DNA from: Rhodospirillaceae bacterium UBA3470
GTDB lineage: Bacteria > Pseudomonadota > Alphaproteobacteria > Rhodospirillales > Casp-alpha2
Assembly (NCBI GenBank): GCA_002378125.1
Contig: DFRF01000024.1
Span: forward strand, 1,304 to 40,071
DNA: 38,768 nt
Direction: 5' to 3'
In this document: piece by piece, positions 8,290 to 15,921 of the stretch
How the letters are laid out: every line of letters begins with the position of its first letter
How positions within the stretch are numbered: the stretch's first letter is position 1
Translations under genes and position numbers: made by a program
The notes under the pieces: generated by a model
Seen by the model: only the letters and a program-made list of their open reading frames with translations
Database searches by the model: none
What the model was told of the DNA's origin: nothing

Positions 8290-9900
8290 CTAGCGCTCGT
8301 ACTCAGCGTCACGAAGTTTGCGCCGCTGGATCTTGCCCGTCACTGTCTTTGGGAGGGTATCGACAAAGGCTACCCGGCGAGGGTACTTGTAGGGTGCGGT
8401 AACGGACTTGGCGAATTTTTGAAGTTCCTTCACCAGATCATCTGAGCCCTCATAGCTGTCGCTCAAAATAATGAATGCTTTGACTACCTCACCGCGCTCC
8501 TCATCGGGGCTGCCGACAGCAGCACACTCCATGACGGCTGGATGTTCCATGAGTGCGTTCTCCACCTCCATGGGGCCGATTCGATAGCCGGCCGAATTGA
8601 TCACGTCATCGTCGCGTCCATTATAGAACAAATATCCATCTTCGTCCTGGTAGGCTGAGTCACCGGTCACGAACCACTCATCATCATTTATGGTGATGCG
8701 AGAATTCGTAGTCATCTCTGGCGCCTTCCAATAGCCCAGCATGATTTGTGGATTGGGACATTTGATTAGCAGTCGCCCGACCTGGTTAGGTTCGAGAAAG
8801 GCGTTCCGGTCCTCAGCCGCAATCGCCGCGTCCGTACCTGGCAGCGGCCGCCCCATGGAACCCGGCTTCAGCCGCATGGGAGGATAATTAAGGATGGTCA
8901 TCAGGGTTTCGGTCTGCCCGTAGCCGTCCAGAAGTAAGCTGCCAGTGATCTCCTCCCAGCGCATAACGACCTCTGGATTGACGCTCTCACCCGCTGAAAC
9001 GGTTAGGCGCAACCTGTCCAGGTTATAGCCACTGACATCTTGCAAGATCAACTGTCGGAGCTCGGTCGCGGCGGCGCAGAACACGCTGACGCCGTATTTT
9101 GTTAGCAACTCGAACCGGTGGCCCGGATCGAATGGTCCGTCGTAAAAGAGCACGGTTGAGCCCGTCGACCAAGGCCCGAACAGGATAGACGTGCCAGCTT
9201 TAGACCAGCCCGTATCAGCTGTGCACCAAATAATGTCCGATTCCGTGAGCGTCAGCCAATACCAAGCTGAAACCCGCCAGGTGAAAATGGCGCGCGACGC
9301 ATGCAATACACCCTTTGGTTTGCCGGTGGACCCTGAAGTATAATATAGAATCGCTGGATCCTCGGCCGCGATACGTGGTGGATCGAAGTTGTCCGGTTGC
9401 TCGTCCAGCGCCGATTCAAAATCTAACCACTCGGCACCGCCGCCAACGCTGATCCGGGCCTTCAGGTCATAGCCGTCGGCGATCTTGTCCGTATTCTCAG
9501 CGGTGGTCACGACGGCGACGGCGCTGGCATCCTTAATGCGATAAGCAATGTCGCTGGCGGTCAGCATAGTGACGCAAGGAATTGGCACCAGGCCCATCTT
9601 AAGGCACCCGACCATGGCAATCTGCCAGGCTGGAATGCGTGGCAGCATCACCAGCACTCGGTCACCTTTGCGCACGCCTCTAGCTGTCATTAAATTCGCG
9701 AACTGGGAGGTGAGGCGCGCCACGTCGGCATAGGTGTAGCGAGCCTCAGCCCCCGCACGATTGCACCAAACCAAAGCCAAGCGATCCGGGTCTGCAGCCC
9801 ACTGGTCTACAACGTCGGTTCCGAAGTTAAACGTTTCGGGGATATCCCATTTGAAATCCCGATGGGCGCTTTCGTAATCGGGCATACGGACGCGGCGCAT
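8290..9900 (-). CDS. Acyl-CoA synthetase (AMP-forming, medium-chain ACSM type)
   Basis: A 536-residue ANL-superfamily ligase that activates a carboxylate to its CoA thioester through an acyl-AMP. The ATP-binding P-loop YYTSGSTGKPKG is at residues 186-197, followed by LLDGYGQTET, WFVTGDSAY, the hinge segment GRDDDVINSAGYRIGP and the C-terminal catalytic lysine K523 in TVTGKIQRRKLR. The sequence is closest in style to medium-chain (MACS/ACSM) synthetases. ATG 9900 is preceded by AAAGG, which overlaps the end of the upstream dehydrogenase gene (4 bases apart), so the two are coupled. In this operon it would produce the acyl-CoA used by the next two enzymes. The true substrate is not readable. 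Confidence 0.9.
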   Translation of the reverse strand: MRRVRMPDYESAHRDFKWDIPETFNFGTDVVDQWAADPDRLALVWCNRAGAEARYTYADVARLTSQFANLMTARGVRKGDRVLVMLPRIPAWQIAMVGCLKMGLVPIPCVTMLTASDIAYRIKDASAVAVVTTAENTDKIADGYDLKARISVGGGAEWLDFESALDEQPDNFDPPRIAAEDPAILYYTSGSTGKPKGVLHASRAIFTWRVSAWYWLTLTESDIIWCTADTGWSKAGTSILFGPWSTGSTVLFYDGPFDPGHRFELLTKYGVSVFCAAATELRQLILQDVSGYNLDRLRLTVSAGESVNPEVVMRWEEITGSLLLDGYGQTETLMTILNYPPMRLKPGSMGRPLPGTDAAIAAEDRNAFLEPNQVGRLLIKCPNPQIMLGYWKAPEMTTNSRITINDDEWFVTGDSAYQDEDGYLFYNGRDDDVINSAGYRIGPMEVENALMEHPAVMECAAVGSPDEERGEVVKAFIILSDSYEGSDDLVKELQKFAKSVTAPYKYPRRVAFVDTLPKTVTGKIQRRKLRDAEYER

Positions 9901-9904
9901 GACG

Positions 9905-11074
9905 TCACCCTTTCAAGATTCGTCGTGCGATGGCCCAGCGGTGGACCTCTGACGGGCCGTCATAAATGCGGAAGGCGCGAATTTCCTTAAACATCTGGGC
10001 AACCACCGTGTCGTCAGCAACACCAAGCCCGCCTAAGATCTGTACGCAGCGATCGGCGACCCGGTAGAGCGCTTCTGAGACCGCGGTTTTCGCCATTGAA
10101 GATTCGTGGCGACCCTTTTCCCCTCGATCTATTGAGTCGCAAGCCCACCAGGTGAGCAGCCGTGCCTGCTGCAGGTCCATCTCGTTGTCGGCCAGCATGA
10201 AACCGATACCTTCATGGCGCCCTATGGTCTTACCGAAGGCTTCTCTCTCTCGCGCGTAGTTGAGCGCGATATCATGGGCACGGGAGGCGCCCCCCAGCCA
10301 GCGCATGCAGTGGGTCAGCCTGGCCGGCGCCAGGCGAACCTGGACGTAGCGAAATCCTTCGCCAACGGCGCCCAACACTTCGGAACGCGAAATACGGAGA
10401 TTGTCGTATTCAATCTCCCAATGGCCGCCAGTGAAGCTTTCGTCCATGGTGTTCATGGGTCGGACCATCCGTATACCTTCGGCGTCTGGCTTGGTTAGAA
10501 ACATAGTGGCGCCCGGCGTCTCGCCATGGCCGTCGGGGACGTCCGCCATGATGATCATCAAACCCGCTCCCGATGCACCAGTGATGAACCACTTCCGGCC
10601 GTTGATGACAAAGGTGTCGCCGTCTGGGATAGCTGTGGTTTTGAGCGTCGGATCAGCCCCGGCCCCGCCAGGCTCAGTCATGGCGAAGCATGAGCGATGC
10701 ACCCCTTCGGCGATAGGACGAAGCCATTTTTCCTGCTGTTCTTCTGAGGCGACTTTGATCAGTAGGTTCATGTTGCCCTCGTCCGGTGCGTTACAATGCG
10801 TGGCAACAGGACCCAGTGGTGAGTAGCCGGCTGCCTCTAAGGCGATGGCTATACCAACGTGATTAAGGCTTAGGCCGCCCCATTTCTCCGGCAATTGCGG
10901 GACGAACACGCCAGCCTCGCGGGCCAATTTGTTCAGTTCTAGGCGTAACTCATCCGTAGGACCATGGCTCGTGTTGCGAGGGTCTTTCTCAAAGGGAATC
11001 ACCGTGTCTCGGACGAATGCCTCAATGCGGTCCTTAAGCTCAATCTGGTCATCGGTGAGGGTGAAACCAATCAA
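9905..11074 (-). CDS. ACAD10/11-like acyl-CoA dehydrogenase family protein
   Basis: A 389-residue flavoprotein with the full acyl-CoA dehydrogenase fold. FAD and substrate contacts are seen in CFAMTEPGGAGADP (near 129-142), KWFITGASGAG (near 165) and REREAFGKTIGRHEG. The C-terminal motif reads RIYDGPSEVHR. Ordinary family members have YEGT, whose Glu is the catalytic base. Here the position is D372, in the DGPxEVH pattern typical of the ACAD10/ACAD11/LvaC clade. It lies between a kinase gene (14 bases upstream) and an acyl-CoA synthetase gene (4 bases downstream). It may therefore act on a phosphorylated 4-hydroxyacyl-CoA rather than do plain beta-oxidation, but this is inferred from context. 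Confidence 0.9.
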   Translation of the reverse strand: MIGFTLTDDQIELKDRIEAFVRDTVIPFEKDPRNTSHGPTDELRLELNKLAREAGVFVPQLPEKWGGLSLNHVGIAIALEAAGYSPLGPVATHCNAPDEGNMNLLIKVASEEQQEKWLRPIAEGVHRSCFAMTEPGGAGADPTLKTTAIPDGDTFVINGRKWFITGASGAGLMIIMADVPDGHGETPGATMFLTKPDAEGIRMVRPMNTMDESFTGGHWEIEYDNLRISRSEVLGAVGEGFRYVQVRLAPARLTHCMRWLGGASRAHDIALNYAREREAFGKTIGRHEGIGFMLADNEMDLQQARLLTWWACDSIDRGEKGRHESSMAKTAVSEALYRVADRCVQILGGLGVADDTVVAQMFKEIRAFRIYDGPSEVHRWAIARRILKG

Positions 11075-11088
11075 GAGTGCCTCCTGGG

Positions 11089-12150
11089 TCAGAAATACTT
11101 TTCGTTAGCAATATCAATGGCAAAATCTAATAGGCCGCTGGCAGATTTGCCAAACTGTGCGAAACGAGGATCGTCCGTATCTCCGCCCATATAACGGATA
11201 TAAAGTTGGCGAAAGATTACGGCGGCACGAAAAATGGCCAGTACCCGAATAAAATGGAAGCCCGTCATGTCGATGCCACTGAGCTCAGTGTAATAGTTGG
11301 CTATCGCCTCGCGGCTTGGGAAACCGTGTCCGGCAGTTGGCATCTGGTTCAACTCCAGCATGGCGTCTGGATCTCCAGCTTCTGCCCAATAGCCGAGCAT
11401 AACCGCTAGGTCCCAGCGCGGATCGCCGCGCGTGCCCATGTCCCAGTCGATTACGGCCAGGGGGGCAAGCGTCTCCGGGTCCAGGATCACGTTGTCCAAC
11501 TTGAAATCATTGTGAATGAGTGTTGCCTGCCCGTCTGTAATGAGCCGCGCGTCGAGCCAATCGGCAAGCGTCGTCAGCGCCGAAGGAATGTCTCCGCTCC
11601 AGGCGGCCGCGCCACGCTTTTTCCAGCCCTTAAGAGTGCGGGCAAGGTAGCCGTCCGGATTTCCTAAAGTATCCAGCTCGACCTTCACTGGATCGATGGC
11701 GTGGAAGGTCGCTAATTGCTCGGTGAGCATGCGGCCCAGGCCGTAGCCAGCGTCGGCGGGTGAGTTTTCCGGCATAGTACCACCAATGACCAGGCCTGGC
11801 CGGTATTCCATGATAAAACAGGGCGCGCCCAAGATCGCCGGATCGTCACAGAAATGATAGCAGCGCGGCGCCAGCGGGAAGGCCTTCCACAAGCGCATGA
11901 GAATACGGCTTTCGCGACCCATGTCGTTGGAACCGGGTTGAACCGGTCCCATGGGCGGACGGCGCAGCACGCGCAAATGATTGTCTATTGATATCAGATA
12001 ATTGAGGTTGCCAAACCCGGAGGAAAATTGGCGCGGTGCCACATCCGTATCTAGTGTCATGCCTTGGTCCGCCAGGTGCGCAGCCAAACTATCCCAGTCT
12101 TGGGGGATTTCCCCGGCGCCGGAGAGGAATGCAGGATCTGATCGCGACAT
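11089..12150 (-). CDS. APH-family phosphotransferase (ACAD10/11 kinase-domain-like)
   Basis: A 353-residue protein-kinase-fold phosphotransferase. The catalytic loop H213-N-D215-FKLD-N220 and the metal-binding I-D235-W-D237 are intact. The N-terminal part (SSGFGNLNYLI, VLRRPP) is the nucleotide-binding lobe. I chose ATG 12150 because AAAGG lies 8 bases upstream. The frame is open to 12363, but the extra 71 residues look non-coding. This domain is fused to an acyl-CoA dehydrogenase in vertebrate ACAD10/11, and a stand-alone version (LvaA) phosphorylates 4-hydroxyacyl-CoA in Pseudomonas. It is the first gene of the kinase-dehydrogenase-synthetase operon, which fits that role better than antibiotic resistance. 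Confidence 0.88.
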   Translation of the reverse strand: MSRSDPAFLSGAGEIPQDWDSLAAHLADQGMTLDTDVAPRQFSSGFGNLNYLISIDNHLRVLRRPPMGPVQPGSNDMGRESRILMRLWKAFPLAPRCYHFCDDPAILGAPCFIMEYRPGLVIGGTMPENSPADAGYGLGRMLTEQLATFHAIDPVKVELDTLGNPDGYLARTLKGWKKRGAAAWSGDIPSALTTLADWLDARLITDGQATLIHNDFKLDNVILDPETLAPLAVIDWDMGTRGDPRWDLAVMLGYWAEAGDPDAMLELNQMPTAGHGFPSREAIANYYTELSGIDMTGFHFIRVLAIFRAAVIFRQLYIRYMGGDTDDPRFAQFGKSASGLLDFAIDIANEKYF

Positions 12151-12465
12151 CTTCATAACCTTTAATGGGCGCAGATTAAGCCGCCGGCTGGGGCCTGTCA
12201 CGTCATGACAACACAGCTTAGTGAGTGACACCGGCCCGTCAGGTTGGCCGTGCACGATCTGCATGTAATCGCCTGGAAAATTCGGGCAGATTTTTTTAAT
12301 ACAGCCTTCGCAGGAAATATTCACAGTGACGCTAAAGGAGGTCTGTGATGGCCACGGCAACAATAAGTTTTGTTATCGCCACCGTCACAGATTTGGCGAT
12401 TGCATGAGCCTGCTAAACTGCCGTCAGAAACAGACCTAGTATTTTATACTAACCGGTTAAGCCGC
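12151..12465. other. 315-base gap between glnS end and kinase gene
   Basis: This stretch must carry the promoter of the kinase-ACAD-synthetase operon, which starts leftward at 12150. An open frame continues upstream of that start to 12363, but its composition is not protein-like. I found no convincing -35/-10 pair. The right end holds two small palindromes listed separately. No tRNA or other gene is recognised. Confidence 0.5.
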
Positions 12466-12471
12466 TTAACC
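12437..12471. repeat. Two adjacent perfect palindromes at the 3' end of glnS
   Basis: The first is TAGTAT-TTT-ATACTA (12437-12451). The second is GGTTAAG-CCG-CTTAACC (12455-12471), which includes the glnS stop codon at 12466-12468. In the glnS direction neither hairpin is followed by a U-run, so a standard terminator is not supported. On the plus strand the second palindrome is followed by ACC and six T, so it could stop transcription coming from the left. They may also serve as an mRNA 3'-end stabiliser or a protein-binding site. Confidence 0.5.
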
Positions 12472-14175
12472 ACCTTTTTTCTGGACCTTCGCCCATGTGT
12501 CGCGAAGCCCAATGGTACGGTTAAACACGGGCCGCTCGGGTGTCGAGTCGGGATCAGCAGCGAAATAACCCTGGCGCTCGAACTGGACGGTTTCGCCGAT
12601 GGCCGTTTTGCCGAGCGCCGGCTCCAACTGACAATTGGCCAGGACGTCCAAAGAGCACGAGTTGATGTCGTCCAGCATGTCACCGGACTCCGCGCCTGGC
12701 ATTTCCGCTGTAAAAAGATTCTCGTAAAGCCGCACTTCGGCTCCGACTGCGTGTGCCGCCGACACCCAATGAAGGGTTCCCTTAACCTTGCGGCCATCGG
12801 GTGAATTGCCGCCCTTGGTGGCTGGGTCGTAGTTGCAGCGCAATTCCGTCACGTTGCCGCGGGCGTCCTTGATAACGTCGATGCAAGTCACGTAGTACGC
12901 GTAACGCAGTCGAACCTCTCGGCCGGGTGTGAGGCGGAAAAATTTCTTTGGTGGCTCTTCCATGAAGTCGGCCCGCTCGATCCAGAGTTCGCGCCCGAAG
13001 GGAACCATGCGGGTTCCGTCGGCATCGCATTCCGGGTTATTGACGGCCTCCAGTTCCTCGCTTTCTCCTTCCGGATAGTTCTCAATCACCACCTTCAGCG
13101 GATCGAGCACCGCCATGCGCCGGGGCGCCAATTTATTTAGATTATCCCGGACGCAATGGTCTAAGAGCGCCATATCCACCACCGAATCGTTTTTCGTCAC
13201 GCCGATGCGCGATGCAAAATCCCGGAGTGCGGCCGCCGGCAGGCCACGGCGGCGTAGGCCAGCAAGTGTCGGCATACGCGGGTCATCCCAGCCCGATACG
13301 TGCCCGTCTTTAACAAGCTGCGTGAGGCGGCGTTTGGAGAGCACCGTATAGCTCAGATTAAGGCGCGAGAATTCATATTGGCGTGGCCGCGACGGCGTCG
13401 GCAGATTTTCTATCAACCAATCGTAGAGCGGCCGATGGTCCTCAAACTCCAGCGTGCACAAGGAATGAGTGACCCCTTCGATTGCGTCGGACTGGCCATG
13501 GGCGTAATCGTATGTCGGATAGATGCACCAGGCATCACCAGTCCGCGGATGATGGGCGCGCATGATTCGATAGAGAACGGGGTCGCGCAGGTTGATGTTG
13601 CCCGAGGCCATATCGATTTTGGCCCGCAGCACGCGCGCGCCATCTTCGAATTTGCCGGCGCGCATGCGCCGGAACAGGTCCAGGTTCTCGTCGACACTGC
13701 GGTTCCGATGTGGGCTATCCTTTCCCGGCTCGGTCAAGGTGCCGCGGTATACCCTAATCTGGTCGGCGGAGAGATCATCGACGTAGGCCTTCGCCTCGAT
13801 GATCAGATGTTCGGCCCAGGCGTAAAGCTGCTCGAAGTTGTCGGAAGCGAAATAACGATGTTTTCCCCAATTAAAACCTAGCCAACGCACATCGGCCTCG
13901 ATGGCGTTGATGAATTCCTGTTCTTCCTTTGTGGGGTTGGTGTCGTCAAAGCGAAGATGGCAGCGACCTTGAAACTCCGCCGCAGCGCCGAAATTCAGGC
14001 ACATGGATTTACCGTGACCGATATGCAGGTAGCCGTTTGGTTCAGGTGGAAACCGTGTGACGATTTCGTCGTGGCGGCCAGAGGCTACATCATCGGCAAT
14101 GATCTCGCGGATGAAGTCGCGTGGTTTGTTTTCGATGGCCGCGGCAGAGGTCTCAGGGGCTTTCGTCATGGTCAT
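12466..14175 (-). CDS. glnS: Glutaminyl-tRNA synthetase
   Basis: A class I aminoacyl-tRNA synthetase that charges tRNA-Gln with glutamine in the cytoplasm. The HIGH motif appears in PPEPNGYLHIGHGKS and the KMSKS motif in its GlnRS form in SYTVLSKRRL. The C-terminal half contains the beta-barrel anticodon-binding domains typical of GlnRS rather than the alpha-helical domain of bacterial GluRS. With ATG 14175 it is 569 residues, close to the usual 550. ATG 14169 is an equally plausible start. The frame is open to 14283, but that extension does not resemble the family. No strong ribosome-binding site is seen. Confidence 0.93.
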   Translation of the reverse strand: MTMTKAPETSAAAIENKPRDFIREIIADDVASGRHDEIVTRFPPEPNGYLHIGHGKSMCLNFGAAAEFQGRCHLRFDDTNPTKEEQEFINAIEADVRWLGFNWGKHRYFASDNFEQLYAWAEHLIIEAKAYVDDLSADQIRVYRGTLTEPGKDSPHRNRSVDENLDLFRRMRAGKFEDGARVLRAKIDMASGNINLRDPVLYRIMRAHHPRTGDAWCIYPTYDYAHGQSDAIEGVTHSLCTLEFEDHRPLYDWLIENLPTPSRPRQYEFSRLNLSYTVLSKRRLTQLVKDGHVSGWDDPRMPTLAGLRRRGLPAAALRDFASRIGVTKNDSVVDMALLDHCVRDNLNKLAPRRMAVLDPLKVVIENYPEGESEELEAVNNPECDADGTRMVPFGRELWIERADFMEEPPKKFFRLTPGREVRLRYAYYVTCIDVIKDARGNVTELRCNYDPATKGGNSPDGRKVKGTLHWVSAAHAVGAEVRLYENLFTAEMPGAESGDMLDDINSCSLDVLANCQLEPALGKTAIGETVQFERQGYFAADPDSTPERPVFNRTIGLRDTWAKVQKKGG

Positions 14176-14661
14176 GTCCGCATGTTGCGCGCCGAAATCC
14201 AGGATCGGTGTTTCAGGGCGCCTTGTCTGCCAAAAAATCACCGTTGAGCCAAGATAAAGCTGATATGAGATTGATAGCCTCAAGGACGGCCAATGTAGCC
14301 GTCGATGATTATCCCTGTGTGGCGACCCGATTCAAACCGGTGAAAGTAATGTCGTCGGAGCATACGCGTGAACTAATGTCTGCAGATGTTAACAGGTCGC
14401 GCGTCGCTGGGCTATGCTCTCAAGACAACTGGTGAATTCCCCGTGACTGAGATCGCTTAATGCAGGTGTGACAAGGTTTGCGCCGTATCAAATTGGTTTT
14501 AAAGGCGGCGACAAGCCGCACGGTCCAAGGCATCTGAGGGCCAAAAATGAATTGTGTCGGCCCATGATCGAGACGAAGGACGGTAAGTCAAATCGTGGTG
14601 CCGTCGGCGATGGCCGGCAGGGCCATGAGGCCGAAGAGCACAGGCGCAAGGTTCAACGCTC
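14176..14661. other. 486-base gap between glnS and aminotransferase genes
   Basis: No confidently recognisable gene lies here. The right end (14588-14668, minus) contains a 26-codon open frame with the look of a signal peptide, discussed under findings. The left end should contain the glnS promoter, since glnS begins leftward at 14175, but I could not pick out a good -35/-10 pair. A plus-strand open frame at 14468-14665 has the look of chance antisense. Confidence 0.4.
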
Positions 14662-15864
14662 CTAGCACAGTGCCTGACACGCGGTCTGGATCCGGCGGCA
14701 GGCTTCGTCCAGATCTTCCATGGAGGCAGCGAAGGAAAGGCGGAAGTGTGGACTTAGTCCATAGGCCTCGCCGTGGACGGCGCCGATGCCGAATTCCTCC
14801 AGAAGGCAGATCACGAAGTCGCGGTCGTTCTCGATCTTGCGGCCGGCCGGCGACGTCTTGCCTATTAACCCGGCGCAGCTGGGATAAACGTAGAATGCGC
14901 CGTCGGGACTGAGGCAGCTGAGGCCAGCGCAGTTGTTCAGGCGGTCCAGCATGAAGTCCCGTCGCTCCTGGAAAATCTTGGCTCGTTCTGTGACCACGTC
15001 TTGAGGGCCCGTAAGCGCGGTAATAGCCGCGGCTTGGGCGATGGAATTTGGATTGCCTGTGCTTTGATTCTGAAGTTTGTGCATGACCTGAACTAAATCC
15101 GCCGGCCCCCCGGCGTAGCCGATTCGCCATCCGGTCATAGCATAGGCCTTGGAGACGCCGTTGACGGTGAGTGTACGGTCGTACAGTCGCGGGTCCACCT
15201 GAGCCGGAGTGACGAAGTCGATGCCATCGAAGCGGATGTGTTCGTACATGTCGTCGCTCATCAGCATGCATCCGGGGTGATCGACCAGGACATCGCCAAG
15301 CGCGCGGTATTCGTCCGCCGTGTAGAGTGAACCCGACGGGTTGTTAGGTGAGTTCAACATGAGCCATCGGGTTTTCGGCGTCACGGCCTTGGCCAGTTCC
15401 TCGGGCTGCAGCTTGAAGCCATTCTCTTCGCGGCATTCGACCAACACCGGCATGCCACCAACGTACTTCGACATTTCCGCATAGGATCCCCAGAACGGCG
15501 TCGCGATGACGATTTCATCACCGGCCTCTACGGTCGCCTGGATGGCATTGAAGATGGTTTGCTTTGCACCGTTTGACGCGATGATCTGATCATGGGTGTA
15601 ATCCAGACCATTCTCACGCTTGAACTTTAGCTGGATGGCATCCTTAAGCATCGGGGTGCCGCCGACGGGTGTGTAGGTGGTCTCGCCACGCTTCATGGCC
15701 GCGTAGGCGGCATCCATCACGTGGTCGGGGGTTGGAAAGTCTGGCTGACCCTGGGTCAGGGCGACGATGTTGCGGCCCTCCGCGCGCAGCTCGCGGGCCC
15801 GCTGTGTGGCGACGGAACTGGGAGAAGTCTCGATGCGGGTCGTGCGTTTCGTGATATACGTCAT
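14662..15864 (-). CDS. Class I/II PLP-dependent aminotransferase (aspartate aminotransferase-like)
   Basis: A 400-residue fold-type I aminotransferase. Key features are the substrate-loop YTPVGGTPMLKDAI (near 64-77), NSPNNPSG (171-178), the ring-stacking/metal-like DD pair at 204-205, and the PLP lysine K239 in NGVSKAYAMTGWRIGYAGG. The overall sequence is of the aspartate aminotransferase Ib type, which moves the amino group between aspartate and 2-oxoglutarate and often has prephenate or broad activity. The start ATG at 15864 fits the family's N-terminus. It is preceded on the same strand by a class V aminotransferase 57 bases away, so they may share a transcript. Exact amino donor is not certain. 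Confidence 0.9.
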   Translation of the reverse strand: MTYITKRTTRIETSPSSVATQRARELRAEGRNIVALTQGQPDFPTPDHVMDAAYAAMKRGETTYTPVGGTPMLKDAIQLKFKRENGLDYTHDQIIASNGAKQTIFNAIQATVEAGDEIVIATPFWGSYAEMSKYVGGMPVLVECREENGFKLQPEELAKAVTPKTRWLMLNSPNNPSGSLYTADEYRALGDVLVDHPGCMLMSDDMYEHIRFDGIDFVTPAQVDPRLYDRTLTVNGVSKAYAMTGWRIGYAGGPADLVQVMHKLQNQSTGNPNSIAQAAAITALTGPQDVVTERAKIFQERRDFMLDRLNNCAGLSCLSPDGAFYVYPSCAGLIGKTSPAGRKIENDRDFVICLLEEFGIGAVHGEAYGLSPHFRLSFAASMEDLDEACRRIQTACQALC

Positions 15865-15921
15865 CGACGGGATCCTTGGGGCGACAAATTGAAGCTGCGC
15901 AGGTTAGGTGATCGTTCGGCC

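Noticed and set aside
11089..12150. Aminoglycoside resistance for the APH-family kinase
   Set aside because: Its place in an operon with an ACAD10/11-like dehydrogenase and a CoA ligase points to acyl-CoA metabolism.
12151..12363. N-terminal extension of the kinase rich in cysteines
   Set aside because: The extension is not protein-like and the internal ATG at 12150 has a well-placed AAAGG.
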